Assembly: GCA_020248915.1 (NCBI GenBank)
Contig: JADCGP010000014.1
Coordinates: forward strand, 62,001 to 126,000
DNA length: 64,000 nt
Origin: Rubrivivax sp.
Lineage (GTDB): Bacteria > Pseudomonadota > Gammaproteobacteria > Burkholderiales > Burkholderiaceae_C
Direction of reading: 5' to 3'
The position numbers and the translations under genes are program-made. Below, one piece after another: positions 10,511 to 19,217 of the stretch; the first letter of the stretch is position 1; the number at the start of each line of letters is the position of its first letter. The notes below the pieces were generated by a model. The model was given only the letters and a program-made list of their open reading frames with translations. It was not told where the DNA came from and did no database searches.

Positions 10511-11344
10511 TCAGCGGCCGCGCAACGCGGCCCAGAGAGCGTCTCGGTACTCGGGGAAGGCCTGCAGGTCGTGGTGCCGGGCCTCGGGCACCAGCAGCAA
10601 CTGAGCGTGCGGGGCGAGCTGCTGCAGCCGCCGGCTGTGGTGGGGCTCGATCAGCGTGTCGCGCCCGCCGTGCGCCAGCAGGATCGGCGCGCGCACGCGG
10701 CCGATCCACTCCTCGGTGGCGAGCGGGTAGCGCAGCACCGCCCGCGGCACCCACGGGTAGTGTTCGGCCGCCAGCGCCTTCATGCTGGTGTAAGGCGCGA
10801 TCAGCACCAGCTGCTCCGGTTGTTCCTCGGCCGCCAGGCGCGCGGCCAGCGCGGTGCCCAGCGAGTTGCCGACGATGACCTCGCGCTGCGGTGCGGCGTC
10901 GCCGTAGATGCGACGCATCGCCTCCCAGGCGGCGCGGACATCGGCGTGCAGCTGCCCCTCCCCGGTGATGCAGCACGGGCTCTTGCCGTAGCCGCGGTAG
11001 TCGATCATGAAGAGGTCGAGGTTGGCGCGGCGGTGGCGGTCGAGGTCGCCGAACCACCCCTGCAGGCTGCCGCCGTTGCCATGCAGGTAGAAGACCACGC
11101 CGTCGGGCCGCGGCAGGCGCAGGTGCAGCGCGTTCAGCCGCCCCCCGGGCACGTCGATCCAGCGCTCGTGCACGTCGGGTCCCTTGTCGAACACCCAGTC
11201 GGCGGGCAGCGTGTGGGGCCGGAAGATCAGCCACTCCTGGCGCCACCACAGCGCCGCCACCGCCAGCGCCCAGACGAGCGCGGCCGCCAGTGCCAGCACC
11301 GCGACCCGGGAGGCCGCTCGACGCAGCGCGCGCCCGGCCTTCAC
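10511..11344 (-). CDS. Membrane-anchored alpha/beta hydrolase (BEM46/ABHD13-like)
   Basis: 277-residue hydrolase with one N-terminal transmembrane segment (about residues 13-30) that probably anchors it to the inner membrane facing the periplasm. Oxyanion-loop motif FYLHGNGGSLQGW, nucleophile elbow VGNSLGTALAA (serine), aspartate in LAHGGRDTLI and histidine in ARHHDLQ complete the triad. BEM46/YfhR-type proteins are esterases of unknown natural substrate. The GTG start overlaps the stop of the chromate transporter half-gene by 4 bp, making it the last gene of the minus-strand run. Confidence 0.87.
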   Translation of the reverse strand: MKAGRALRRAASRVAVLALAAALVWALAVAALWWRQEWLIFRPHTLPADWVFDKGPDVHERWIDVPGGRLNALHLRLPRPDGVVFYLHGNGGSLQGWFGDLDRHRRANLDLFMIDYRGYGKSPCCITGEGQLHADVRAAWEAMRRIYGDAAPQREVIVGNSLGTALAARLAAEEQPEQLVLIAPYTSMKALAAEHYPWVPRAVLRYPLATEEWIGRVRAPILLAHGGRDTLIEPHHSRRLQQLAPHAQLLLVPEARHHDLQAFPEYRDALWAALRGR

Positions 11345-11910
11345 ACCCAGCCCAGTGCGCCGGCCAGCGCCCCGGCCCCCAGCGCCCACATCGGGTTGCG
11401 GCGCGTGCGCAGCATCAGCCACAGCGTGGCGGCCACCAGCAGCCACGACACAGGCTGGCCCGCCGTGGGCCGCAACAGCGCGGTGCCCGTGGCCAGCAGC
11501 AGGCCGATGGTCAGCGGCGCCAGCCCGGCGGAGAACGCGCGCACGCCGCGCGACTGCCGGTGCCGCTGGCCGAAGCGCCCGGCCGCCACCGCGAGCACCG
11601 CCGAGGGCAGCAGCGAGCCGGCCATCGTGGCCGCCACGCCGACCAGGCCGCCGATGCTGAAGCCGATCGCCGCCACGAACAGCACGTTGGGCCCCGGTGC
11701 CGCCTGGCCGATGGCGATGCAGTCGTTGAACTGCATCGGCGTCAGCCAGCCGTGCTCGGCGACGACGATGCGCTGCATCTCGCTGACGGTGGTGATCGCG
11801 CCGCCGACGGCCACCAATGACAGCGCCGTGAAGTGCAGGAACAGAAGCCACCAGTCGGCGCCACCGATGCCCACCGGCCCCCACAGCAGCGTCTGCCAGG
11901 GCTCGGTCAC
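11341..11910 (-). CDS. Chromate transporter, second half-size subunit (ChrA/CHR family)
   Basis: 189-residue hydrophobic protein with one CHR domain; the signature LTPMQFNDCIAIGQAAPGPNVLFVA (G-QAAPGPN core) is intact. In short-chain CHR systems two half-size proteins of opposite orientation work together to export chromate or a similar oxyanion. Its partner is encoded directly upstream with a GTGA overlap. The two halves differ enough that they are not a recent duplication. Substrate is inferred from the family only. Confidence 0.88.
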   Translation of the reverse strand: MTEPWQTLLWGPVGIGGADWWLLFLHFTALSLVAVGGAITTVSEMQRIVVAEHGWLTPMQFNDCIAIGQAAPGPNVLFVAAIGFSIGGLVGVAATMAGSLLPSAVLAVAAGRFGQRHRQSRGVRAFSAGLAPLTIGLLLATGTALLRPTAGQPVSWLLVAATLWLMLRTRRNPMWALGAGALAGALGWV

Positions 11911-12506
11911 GACGCCGCCTCCCGCAGCCGCCAGGCCGCCAGCGCGATGCCCGGCAGCCCGAGCGCCAGCACCACCGGCAGCAGCGGCCAGCGCAGCACC
12001 GCCACCGCGGCCACCGTGGCCGCCACCAGAGCGACGACCGCGGCGCGGCCGAGCGGGCTGCCGCGCAGCCCCGGGGCCAGGCGGATCGCCGTGGCCAGCA
12101 CCAGCCCGGCAGCCACCACGCCCATGCCGCGCAGCGCGCCGGCCACGGCCGGCACCTCGCCGAAGCGCAGCGCCGCCATCGTCAGCGCCAGCACGATCGC
12201 CAGCGGCAGCAGCAGCATGCCCGCACTGGCGGCGAGCGCGCCGCGCCAGCCGAAGCAGCGGTCGCCGTAGATCAGCCCGAGGTTGACGACGTTGGGCCCG
12301 GGCAGCACCTGCGACAGCGCCAGCAGCTCGAGGAACTGGTCCCGTGTCAGCCAGCCGAGCCGCTCGACCAGCTCGCGCTGCGCCACCGGCAGCACGCCAC
12401 CGAAGCCCTGCAGGGCGAGCCGGTTGAAGGCCGCGAAAAGCGCCCCGCACGAAGCCGGCGCCGCGCGCGCGGCCGGCGCTCCGACGGATGGCTCAGGCGA
12501 GCGCAC
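11907..12506 (-). CDS. Chromate transporter, first half-size subunit (ChrA/CHR family)
   Basis: 199-residue CHR-domain protein, partner of the next gene. The family motifs LALQGFGGVLPVAQRELVERLGWL (FGG core) and LALSQVLPGPNVVN are present, followed by about five hydrophobic segments. The start is a GTG at 12506, inside the end of the MFS gene (14-bp overlap). The FGG and PGPN elements sit in the same places as in the N-terminal half of full-length ChrA, so the pair is equivalent to one split ChrA. Confidence 0.88.
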   Translation of the reverse strand: MRSPEPSVGAPAARAAPASCGALFAAFNRLALQGFGGVLPVAQRELVERLGWLTRDQFLELLALSQVLPGPNVVNLGLIYGDRCFGWRGALAASAGMLLLPLAIVLALTMAALRFGEVPAVAGALRGMGVVAAGLVLATAIRLAPGLRGSPLGRAAVVALVAATVAAVAVLRWPLLPVVLALGLPGIALAAWRLREAAS

Positions 12507-13680
12507 CCGAGCGCTCCCGCCGCAGCGCCAGCAGGCTCACCGCCAGCGCGACCAGCATCCACGCCAGCGCCGCCCCGCTCAGCGCGCCGAAGCCGTGCGC
12601 CGCCAGCAGCGCGCCGCCGCTGCCGGCCCCCAGCGCCTGGCCGACGTAGATGGCCGAGGTGTTCAGCGCCAGCAGGGCCGGGGCGACGGCCGGTGCCGCC
12701 GCCACCAGCCGCGCCTGCTGCGCCGAATTGGCGGCGAAGATCGCAAGCGCCCACGGCACGCTGACCAGCGCGAGCGCGACCACGCCCGCCGCCAGCGGCC
12801 ACAGCAGCATCGACAGCGCCATCAGCGCCACCATCAGCGTGGCGCCGCGACCGGGGCCGATGCGATCGACCGCGCGCGCCATCGCGACGTTGCCCACCAG
12901 CCCGAACGCGCCGAACCAGAACAGCAGGAAGGTCATTGCGGCCGTGCTCGCGAGCAGCACCTGCTTGAGGTAGGGCGTGAGATAGCTGTGAAGCGTGAAC
13001 TGCCCGGCGCCCGACAGCGCCGTGACGGCGACGATGGCCATCAGCCAGGGGTTGGCCAGCGCCGCGCGCCAGCTCGCCCGCGTCAGCGGCGCGGCGCGCA
13101 GCCCGGCGGGCAAGGCGCGGGCCACGCCCCAGGCCGCCAGCGCGGACAGCAGCGCCACCGCGGCGAACGCCCAGCGCCAGCCGGCCGTCTCGGCCAGCGC
13201 GCCGGTGACCGGCAGCCCGAGCACCGAGGCCACCGACCAGCCGAGGAAGACGAAGGCGATCGAGCGGCCGCGCTGATGCGGCGGCGCCAGCGCGCCGATC
13301 GCCGCGGCCGCCTGCGGCGTGAACACGGCGGCCCCCAGCATCGTGGCCGCGCGCAGCGGCAGCAGCGCGGCCAGGGAGGGCATCAGCGCGCACAGCGCGT
13401 GGCCGACCGCGAACCAGGCCAGCGCCAGCACCAGCAGCCGGCGCCGGTCCCACGCGCCCAGCAGTGCGGCCAGAAGCGGCGCCCCGACCGCCATGGCCAC
13501 CGCGGCCACCGTGATCAGCTGCCCGGCGCCGGCCACCGTGACCGCGAGCGACTGCGCCAGGTCGTTCAGCGCGCCGGCCGCCGACATCACGCCGCAGCCG
13601 ATCGCGAAATTGCCCGCCAGCAGCGCCCAGCGCGCGGCCCGGACCGGGTCCCCGGCCGCCGGCGGGGCGCCGGTGTTCAC
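12493..13680 (-). CDS. MFS transporter (drug/solute exporter type)
   Basis: 395-residue major facilitator with about 12 hydrophobic segments. The loop between segments 2 and 3 carries a DRRRLLVLAL variant of MFS motif A, and PQAAAAIGALAPPHQRGRSIA after segment 4 resembles AraJ/sugar-efflux type exporters. GTG start chosen because it overlaps the stop of the 2-hydroxyacid dehydrogenase gene (GTGA). Context (2-hydroxyacid dehydrogenase upstream, chromate transporter downstream) does not reveal the substrate. Confidence 0.88.
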   Translation of the reverse strand: MNTGAPPAAGDPVRAARWALLAGNFAIGCGVMSAAGALNDLAQSLAVTVAGAGQLITVAAVAMAVGAPLLAALLGAWDRRRLLVLALAWFAVGHALCALMPSLAALLPLRAATMLGAAVFTPQAAAAIGALAPPHQRGRSIAFVFLGWSVASVLGLPVTGALAETAGWRWAFAAVALLSALAAWGVARALPAGLRAAPLTRASWRAALANPWLMAIVAVTALSGAGQFTLHSYLTPYLKQVLLASTAAMTFLLFWFGAFGLVGNVAMARAVDRIGPGRGATLMVALMALSMLLWPLAAGVVALALVSVPWALAIFAANSAQQARLVAAAPAVAPALLALNTSAIYVGQALGAGSGGALLAAHGFGALSGAALAWMLVALAVSLLALRRERSGALA

Positions 13681-14684
13681 CGCAGCACCCTCAGCGCCTC
13701 GGGATTGACCAGGTTGGTCGGGGTGTTGTGGATGAAGTTGACGACGTTGTCGAACGCCGCGCCGAAGTACAGCTCGTAGCTGTCCTGCTCGACGTAGCCG
13801 ATGTGCGGCGTGCACACCGCGTTCTCTAGGCGCAGCAGCGGGTGGCCCTGCAGGATCGGCTCGGTTTCGAAGACGTCCACCGCGGCCATGCCGGGCCGGC
13901 CGCGGTTCAGCGCCGCGACCAGCGCCCCTTCCTCGATCAGCTCGGCGCGCGACGTGTTGACCAGCAGCGCCGTCGGCTTCATCCGCGACAGCGCCTCCAG
14001 CCCGACGATGCCGCGCGTGTCCTCGGTGAGCCTGAGGTGCAGCGACAGCACGTCGGACGACTCGAACAGCGACATGCAGTCCTCGGCGGCGACCAGTCCG
14101 TCGGCCACCGCGCGGTCGCGCGAGACCTCGCTGCCCCACACCTGCACCTGCATCCCGAACGCGCGCCCGTAGCCGGCCACCAGCCGGCCGATGCGGCCGT
14201 AGCCCCAGATGCCCAGCGTGCGGCCCTTCAGTGCCATGCCAATGCCGAAGTTGGGCGGCATCGCGGCCGTCTTCAGGCCACTCTGCTGCCAGGCCCCGTG
14301 CTTCAGGTTGCCGATGTACTGCGGCAGCCGGCGCATGCTGGCCATGATCAGCGACCAGGTCAGCTCGGCCGGGGCCACCGGCGAGCCGACGCCCTCGGCC
14401 ACCGCGATGCCCATCCGGGTGCAGGCCTCGACGTCCAGGTGCGGCCCGACCCGACCGGTCTGGCTGATCAGCTTCAGGCGCGGCAGCTTTTCGAGCAGCG
14501 CGCGCGGGAACTGCGTGCGCTCGCGGATCAGCACCAGCACGTCGGCATCGCGCAGCCGCACGGACAGCTGTCCGATGCCCTTGACGGTGTTGGTGAAGAC
14601 CTTGGCGTTGAACGGCTCGAGCACGGCGGCGCACTTCAGCTTGCGCACCGCATCCTGGTAGTCGTCGAGGATGATGATGTTCAT
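13677..14684 (-). CDS. D-2-hydroxyacid dehydrogenase family protein
   Basis: 335-residue NAD(P)-dependent dehydrogenase of the formate/glycerate dehydrogenase superfamily. The Rossmann motif is GIWGYGRIGRLVAGYG; catalytic Arg in NTSRAELI, Glu in DVFETEP and His in CTPHIGY are all present. It should reduce a 2-keto acid or oxidise a D-2-hydroxy acid; the closest well-known relatives are SerA/glyoxylate-reductase types, but length and lack of an ACT domain exclude long SerA. It is first in a minus-strand run with the MFS and CHR genes, and is divergent from DUF1993. Confidence 0.9.
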   Translation of the reverse strand: MNIIILDDYQDAVRKLKCAAVLEPFNAKVFTNTVKGIGQLSVRLRDADVLVLIRERTQFPRALLEKLPRLKLISQTGRVGPHLDVEACTRMGIAVAEGVGSPVAPAELTWSLIMASMRRLPQYIGNLKHGAWQQSGLKTAAMPPNFGIGMALKGRTLGIWGYGRIGRLVAGYGRAFGMQVQVWGSEVSRDRAVADGLVAAEDCMSLFESSDVLSLHLRLTEDTRGIVGLEALSRMKPTALLVNTSRAELIEEGALVAALNRGRPGMAAVDVFETEPILQGHPLLRLENAVCTPHIGYVEQDSYELYFGAAFDNVVNFIHNTPTNLVNPEALRVLR

Positions 14685-14770
14685 GGCGCGCCGCCATTCT
14701 GCCGCGGCGGCCCGGGCGCGCCGCGCCGCTGGTCACAATGCGGGTCTTCCGACTCCCCGAGGAGACCCCG

Positions 14771-15277
14771 ATGAGCCTCTCGATGCATGCGGCCAGCGTG
14801 CCCGTCCTCGTCCGCATGCTGGGCAACCTGCTGGCCTGGATCGACAAGGCCGAGGCCCATGCCCAGGCCCGCAAGTTCGACCCCAACAACTACGCCGGCC
14901 TGCGCCTGGCCCCGGACATGCTCCCGTTCGCGCGCCAGATCCAGATCGCCACCGACACCGCCAAGGGCTGCGTCGCGCGGCTGGCCGGCCGCGAGGTGCC
15001 GCGCTGGGCCGACGACGAGGCCACGCTGGAGGAGCTTCGCGCGCGCGTGCGCAAGGCGCTGGAGTACGTGCAGTCGGTCCCGGCTGCCGAGGTCGACGAG
15101 GGCGCGCAGCGCGAGATCGTGCTGCCGATGCGCAGCGGCGACCCGCTGCGGATGCAGGGCGAGGACTACCTGCGCTTCTGGGTGCTGCCGAACTTCTTCT
15201 TCCACGTGACGACTGCCTACGCGCTGCTGCGGCACGCCGGCGTGGAGATCGGCAAGGCCGACTACCTGGGCCGCTGA
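14771..15277 (+). CDS. DUF1993 domain-containing protein
   Basis: 168-residue all-helical protein of the DUF1993 family, related to the DinB-like four-helix fold. Recognised from the start SLSMHAASVPVLVRMLGNLL, the KFDPNNYAGLRLAPDMLPFARQ block and the ending FFFHVTTAYALLRHAGVEIGKADYLG. Function is unknown. The ATG at 14771 has a GAGGAG ribosome-binding site at about 14760. It converges on mltD and overlaps its last 16 bp. Confidence 0.88.
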   Translation: MSLSMHAASVPVLVRMLGNLLAWIDKAEAHAQARKFDPNNYAGLRLAPDMLPFARQIQIATDTAKGCVARLAGREVPRWADDEATLEELRARVRKALEYVQSVPAAEVDEGAQREIVLPMRSGDPLRMQGEDYLRFWVLPNFFFHVTTAYALLRHAGVEIGKADYLGR

Positions 15278-16968
15278 GCGCGGCGCACCGCGGCCTGGCC
15301 GCCACGTGCCGCGGGAGCCGCCTGCGCCACCTGGGTCGGGCGCGCCGGCCGCGCCTCGCGGCCCTGTGCGCGCGGCCGGGTAGCAGCGCGCGCCCGCGCC
15401 TGAGGCGGCTCGCCGCCGGCGCGCGCCGGCAGCATCACGACGATGGTCTGGCCCGGGCGGAAGCGGTCGCCGGGCCGCATGTCGTTCCACTGGGCCACCT
15501 GCTGTGCGCTGACCCGGTGGCGCCGCGCCACCGCAGCGACGCTGTCGCCCTGCGGCCCGGCGCGCAGGCTCGCGCGACGCAGCGGCCGGCTCTCGGGCGC
15601 GAGCAGCAGGGCGGCCGACTCGGCGACCTTGCCGGGCACGTCGTGCGCGGCGTGCTGCGCGTGTGCCGAGCGTGGCACCAGCAGCGTCGAGCCGGCGCGC
15701 ACCATCATCCGCGGCGGGATCCGGTTCAGCGCGCGCAGGCCGCTCTCGTCCATGCCGGCCAGCCGTGCCGCTTCGGCAGCCTTCATCGTGCGCGGCGCGA
15801 TCCAGGCGGTCCAGGTGGCCAGCGGGCCACGGTGGGCGTCGAGCTCGCGCAGGAAGCGGTTGGCGTTGTCGTAGGGCAGCAGCACCTGGGGCGTGCCGGC
15901 AGCCAGGATCACCGGCTTGTTGTGCTGCGGGTTCAGGCTGTGGAAGTCGTCCAGGTCCAGCCCGGCCAGCCGCGCGGCCAGCGCGACGTCGATGTCGCGC
16001 TCGATCGTCACGACGGTGAAGAAGGGCCTGTCCTGCAGCGCCGGCAGCGTCAGCCCGAAGGCCTCGGGCCGCATCACGATGTTCTTGACCGCCTGCAGCT
16101 TGGGCACGTACTCGCGCGTCTCCAGAGGCAGCCCCTGGAGGCTGGTGTAGTCGGCGGCTCGTCGCGCACGCAGGTTGCGGTCGACGGCGCGCTGCACGTT
16201 GCCCTGGCCCCAGTTGTAGGCCGCCAGCGCGAGGTGCCAGTCGTCGAAGCGGCCATGCAGCCGCTCCAGGTAGTCGAGCGCGGCGCGCGTGCTGGCCAGC
16301 ACGTCGCGGCGGTCGTCGCGGAACAGGTTCTGGCGCAGCTCGAAGTCCTTGCCCGTGGCCGGCATGAACTGCCACATGCCCGAGGCGCGCGCGTGCGACA
16401 GCGCCTGCGGGTTGAACGCGCTCTCGATGAAGGGCAGCAGCGCCAGCTCGGCGGGCAGCCCGCGGCGGTTGACCTCCTCGACGATGTGGAACAGGTAGCG
16501 GCTGCCGCGCTCGGTCATGCGGGCGACGTAGTCGGGCCGCGCGGCGTACCACTGCTCCCACTTGCGGACCAGCTCGGTGTCCAGGTCCGGCATCGACATG
16601 CCGTCGCGGATGCGCTGCCACAGGTCGCCGGCGGCGGCGTCGTCGGCCGGGTCGAGCCGGGCGCGCGGGGCCGCCGCGACCGCGCTGCCGCCGGCCACGG
16701 CGGCGGTCTCGGCGTCGGGTACCGCCGCCTGCGCAGCGGCGGGTGGCGCGGGCTGCACGGACGCAGGCGCCGCGGCGGTGGCCTCGGCAACTGCGCTACC
16801 GATGGCGGCCGCATTCGAGGCCTGGGGCGTGCCTGGAACGGCCACGGCCCCGGGGGCCTGCTCCGCGAGCGCCCCGTGCACGCCACCCGCCGAGGGCGCC
16901 CCCGCGCAACCGCCCAAAGCCAGGGCGAACGCCAGGACGAGCTGCGAAGCCCCGAGCCAGCGCGTCAC
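15262..16968 (-). CDS. mltD: Membrane-bound lytic murein transglycosylase D (LysM)
   Basis: 568-residue lipoprotein. Signal sequence with lipobox LGGC (Cys21), then an Ala/Pro-rich linker to about residue 105, then an SLT domain (about 140-290) with catalytic Glu182 in FIESAFNPQALSHARASGMW and the GMWQFMP motif. A middle domain follows, then LysM-type repeats (around 400 and 460-510, the last with VAAVARRHRVSAQQVAQWN). It cleaves peptidoglycan glycan strands at the outer membrane, making 1,6-anhydro ends. The tail is Arg/Ala-rich. The GTG start overlaps the gloB stop (GTGA), as commonly seen in this group. Confidence 0.9.
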   Translation of the reverse strand: MTRWLGASQLVLAFALALGGCAGAPSAGGVHGALAEQAPGAVAVPGTPQASNAAAIGSAVAEATAAAPASVQPAPPAAAQAAVPDAETAAVAGGSAVAAAPRARLDPADDAAAGDLWQRIRDGMSMPDLDTELVRKWEQWYAARPDYVARMTERGSRYLFHIVEEVNRRGLPAELALLPFIESAFNPQALSHARASGMWQFMPATGKDFELRQNLFRDDRRDVLASTRAALDYLERLHGRFDDWHLALAAYNWGQGNVQRAVDRNLRARRAADYTSLQGLPLETREYVPKLQAVKNIVMRPEAFGLTLPALQDRPFFTVVTIERDIDVALAARLAGLDLDDFHSLNPQHNKPVILAAGTPQVLLPYDNANRFLRELDAHRGPLATWTAWIAPRTMKAAEAARLAGMDESGLRALNRIPPRMMVRAGSTLLVPRSAHAQHAAHDVPGKVAESAALLLAPESRPLRRASLRAGPQGDSVAAVARRHRVSAQQVAQWNDMRPGDRFRPGQTIVVMLPARAGGEPPQARARAATRPRAQGREARPARPTQVAQAAPAARGGQAAVRRAQRPR

Positions 16969-17744
16969 CGGAAACGGTCCTTCCACGAGCGCAGCGCAGC
17001 GAACACGTCGACGGCGTCGTCGCTGCGGGCGCCCTGGCTGCGGGCCGCCTCGATCACGGGCGGCTCGGTGCAGCGCAGGAAGGGATTGACCGCGCGCTCG
17101 AGGCCGATGGTGGAGGGCAGCGTCGGCTCGCCGCCCGCGCGCCGTGCCTCGCACCGCGCCGTGTAGTCGGCGCGCTCGCGGTTGGACGGCTCGACGGCGG
17201 CTGCGAAACGCAGGTTGGACAGCGTGTACTCGTGCGTGCAGCACACGCGCGTGTCGGCGGGCAGCGCGCCCAGGCGCGCCAACGATGCCTCCATCTGCGC
17301 CGCCGTACCTTCGAACAGCCGGCCGCAGCCGGCGGAGAACAGCGTGTCGCCGCAGAACAGCAGCGGGTGCGCCGTGGCGTCGCGCTCGAAGTAGGCGATG
17401 TGGCCGGCGGTGTGGCCGGGCACCTCGAGCACCTCGAAGCGCCGGCCGAGCACGTCGATCGTGTCGCCCTCGACGTGGCGCTCGACCGGCTCGGGGATCC
17501 GCTCGCCTGACGGCCCGTGGACGCGGCCACCGGTGGCCGCCAGGCGTTCGCGAAGCGCATCGATGCCGCCGACGTGGTCCGGATGGTGGTGCGTCACTAG
17601 AATGCCCGCCAGCTGCAGGCCGAGGGAGTCGAGCGCCGCCGCCACCGGGGCCGCGTCGCCCGGGTCGACGACCCAAGCCTGGTGCCCGTCGTGCAGCATC
17701 CAGACGTAGTTGTCGGTGAAGGCGGGCAGTGGGAGCAGGTGCAT
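16965..17744 (-). CDS. gloB: Hydroxyacylglutathione hydrolase (glyoxalase II)
   Basis: 259-residue metallo-beta-lactamase-fold enzyme that hydrolyses S-lactoylglutathione to lactate and glutathione, the second step of methylglyoxal detoxification. The metal-binding motif [10 protein letters not shown], the histidine in [10 protein letters not shown], the [11 protein letters not shown] aspartate and CCTHEYT histidine are present, as is the C-terminal glyoxalase II domain with Arg/Lys residues for glutathione. Divergent from the methyltransferase gene across 43 bp. A TAGAAT-like -10 on the minus strand lies at 17811-17806. Confidence 0.95.
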   Translation of the reverse strand: MHLLPLPAFTDNYVWMLHDGHQAWVVDPGDAAPVAAALDSLGLQLAGILVTHHHPDHVGGIDALRERLAATGGRVHGPSGERIPEPVERHVEGDTIDVLGRRFEVLEVPGHTAGHIAYFERDATAHPLLFCGDTLFSAGCGRLFEGTAAQMEASLARLGALPADTRVCCTHEYTLSNLRFAAAVEPSNRERADYTARCEARRAGGEPTLPSTIGLERAVNPFLRCTEPPVIEAARSQGARSDDAVDVFAALRSWKDRFR

Positions 17745-17787
17745 CGGTGCTGGCGGGTCATCCCGGCCGGCGGTCAGGCAACCGGCG

Positions 17788-18684
17788 ATGACACGCGATC
17801 GATCGATTCTAGAGTTGGCCGCATGGCTGCAGACCGCGCCGGGTCGTTACGTGCTCGGCTGGGAGCAGGACCGGCTCGACCAGGAGGTGGCCGATGCGTT
17901 CGGCTTCCACGCCGTGCAGCTCGGCCTGCCGCAGCTCGACGGCCTGCGTGCGAACCGGATGCCGCATCGCTGGCTGGCCACCGACGCGCTGGCCTTGACC
18001 TTGACGCCGGCGCTCCCCTCCGCCCTCCCGTCGGCGCTGCCCCCCGCGCTGGCGCCCGCCCAACCGCAGCAAGCGGCCGACGCCGTGCGCTGCGGTGCGC
18101 CGGTCAACCTGCACTGCCACTTCGACGCACTGCCGTTCCCCTCGGCCAGCGTCGACCTGGTCGTGCTCCCGCACTCGCTGGAGCTCGCCCGCGACCCGCA
18201 CCAGACCCTGCGCGAGGTCGAGCGTGTGCTCGTGCCCGAGGGCCGCGTGCTGATCGCGGGCTTCAACCCCGCCAGCCTTTGGGGCCTGCGGCAGCGCGGC
18301 GGCCGCTTCGTGCGCAGCCTCGGACTGGCGCGGCGTCACGTCCCGTATCTGCCGCGCACCGGCGAGTTCATCGGCTACTGGCGGCTGCGCGACTGGCTGC
18401 GGCTGCTCGGCTTCGAGGTCGAGGCCGGGCGTTTCGGCTGCTGGCGGCCGCCGGTGTCGAGCGCGTCCTGGCTGGAGCGGTGGGCCTGGGTCGACCGCAT
18501 CGGCGAGCACTGGTGGCCCGTGCTGGGGGCGGTGTACTTCGTCGTGGCCGTCAAGCGGGTGCGGGGCATGCGACTGGTGGGCCTGGCCCGCGCCGAGCGC
18601 CGCAAGGCGGCCGCCGCGCCCGCGGTAGCGACGCAGCGCAGCGCCGGCGCACTGCCCGCCGAGATCGAGCGGCGCGGGCCGTGA
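17788..18684 (+). CDS. Class I SAM-dependent methyltransferase (gloB/rnhA neighbour)
   Basis: 298-residue methyltransferase-like protein normally found between gloB and rnhA. The C-terminal part of a Methyltransf_11 domain is clear ([19 protein letters not shown], then [20 protein letters not shown]), but the usual glycine-rich SAM motif I is not evident. Instead residues about 70-93 are a Pro/Ala/Leu low-complexity insert ([17 protein letters not shown]) from a short degenerate DNA repeat. The GTGA junction couples it to rnhA. Function unknown; activity is uncertain because motif I is weak. Confidence 0.82.
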   Translation: MTRDRSILELAAWLQTAPGRYVLGWEQDRLDQEVADAFGFHAVQLGLPQLDGLRANRMPHRWLATDALALTLTPALPSALPSALPPALAPAQPQQAADAVRCGAPVNLHCHFDALPFPSASVDLVVLPHSLELARDPHQTLREVERVLVPEGRVLIAGFNPASLWGLRQRGGRFVRSLGLARRHVPYLPRTGEFIGYWRLRDWLRLLGFEVEAGRFGCWRPPVSSASWLERWAWVDRIGEHWWPVLGAVYFVVAVKRVRGMRLVGLARAERRKAAAAPAVATQRSAGALPAEIERRGP

Positions 18685-19154
18685 CGGGCGACGCGCACGA
18701 GGTGCAGGCCTGGACCGACGGTGCCTGCCGCGGCAATCCCGGCCCGGGCGGCTGGGGCGTGTGGCTGAGGAGCGGCACGCACGAGAAGGAACTGTTCGGC
18801 GGCGAGCCGCTCACCACCAACAACCGCATGGAGCTGACGGCCGTGATCGAGGCCCTGGCCTCGCTGCGCCGCCGCTGCCGCGTGACCGTGCACACCGACA
18901 GCGCGTACGTGAAGAACGGCATCACCGGGTGGATCCACTCCTGGAAGGCACGCGGCTGGCGCACTGCCGACGGCAAGCCGGTGAAGAACATCGACCTGTG
19001 GCAGCGGCTCGACGCGCTCAATGCGTCGCACGACGTGCACTGGCGCTGGGTGCGCGGGCACTCGGGCGATGCGGGCAACGAGCGCGCCGACGCACTGGCC
19101 AACCGCGGCGTCGACCAGACGCTCGGGCGCGGGGAGCGCGGGGAGCGCGGGTAA
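18681..19154 (+). CDS. rnhA: Ribonuclease HI
   Basis: 157-residue RNase HI degrading the RNA strand of RNA-DNA hybrids. Catalytic residues: Asp in [16 protein letters not shown], Glu in [13 protein letters not shown], Asp in [12 protein letters not shown], and His/Asp in [17 protein letters not shown]. The GTG start overlaps the methyltransferase stop. The last residues, RGERGERG, come from a 9-bp tandem repeat (GGGGAGCGC) at the gene end, probably strand-slippage growth. dnaQ, often next in related genomes, is absent here. Confidence 0.95.
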   Translation: MTGDAHEVQAWTDGACRGNPGPGGWGVWLRSGTHEKELFGGEPLTTNNRMELTAVIEALASLRRRCRVTVHTDSAYVKNGITGWIHSWKARGWRTADGKPVKNIDLWQRLDALNASHDVHWRWVRGHSGDAGNERADALANRGVDQTLGRGERGERG

Positions 19155-19217
19155 GCCCCAGCGCGGCGGCCGCTGTACCGCCCCGTTACAGTGCAGGGTT
19201 TTTCCCTCGGACCTCCT

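Noticed and set aside
13641..13655. Second copy of the GTCCCC/GGGGAC palindrome
   Set aside because: Only a partial GGACCGGGTCCCC match inside the MFS gene start; not symmetrical enough to be a REP copy.
12493..14889. A single 798-codon fusion of 2-hydroxyacid dehydrogenase and MFS transporter
   Set aside because: The dehydrogenase is read in a different frame ending at 13677; the MFS protein starts at a GTG overlapping that stop. The long frame only joins them by chance.
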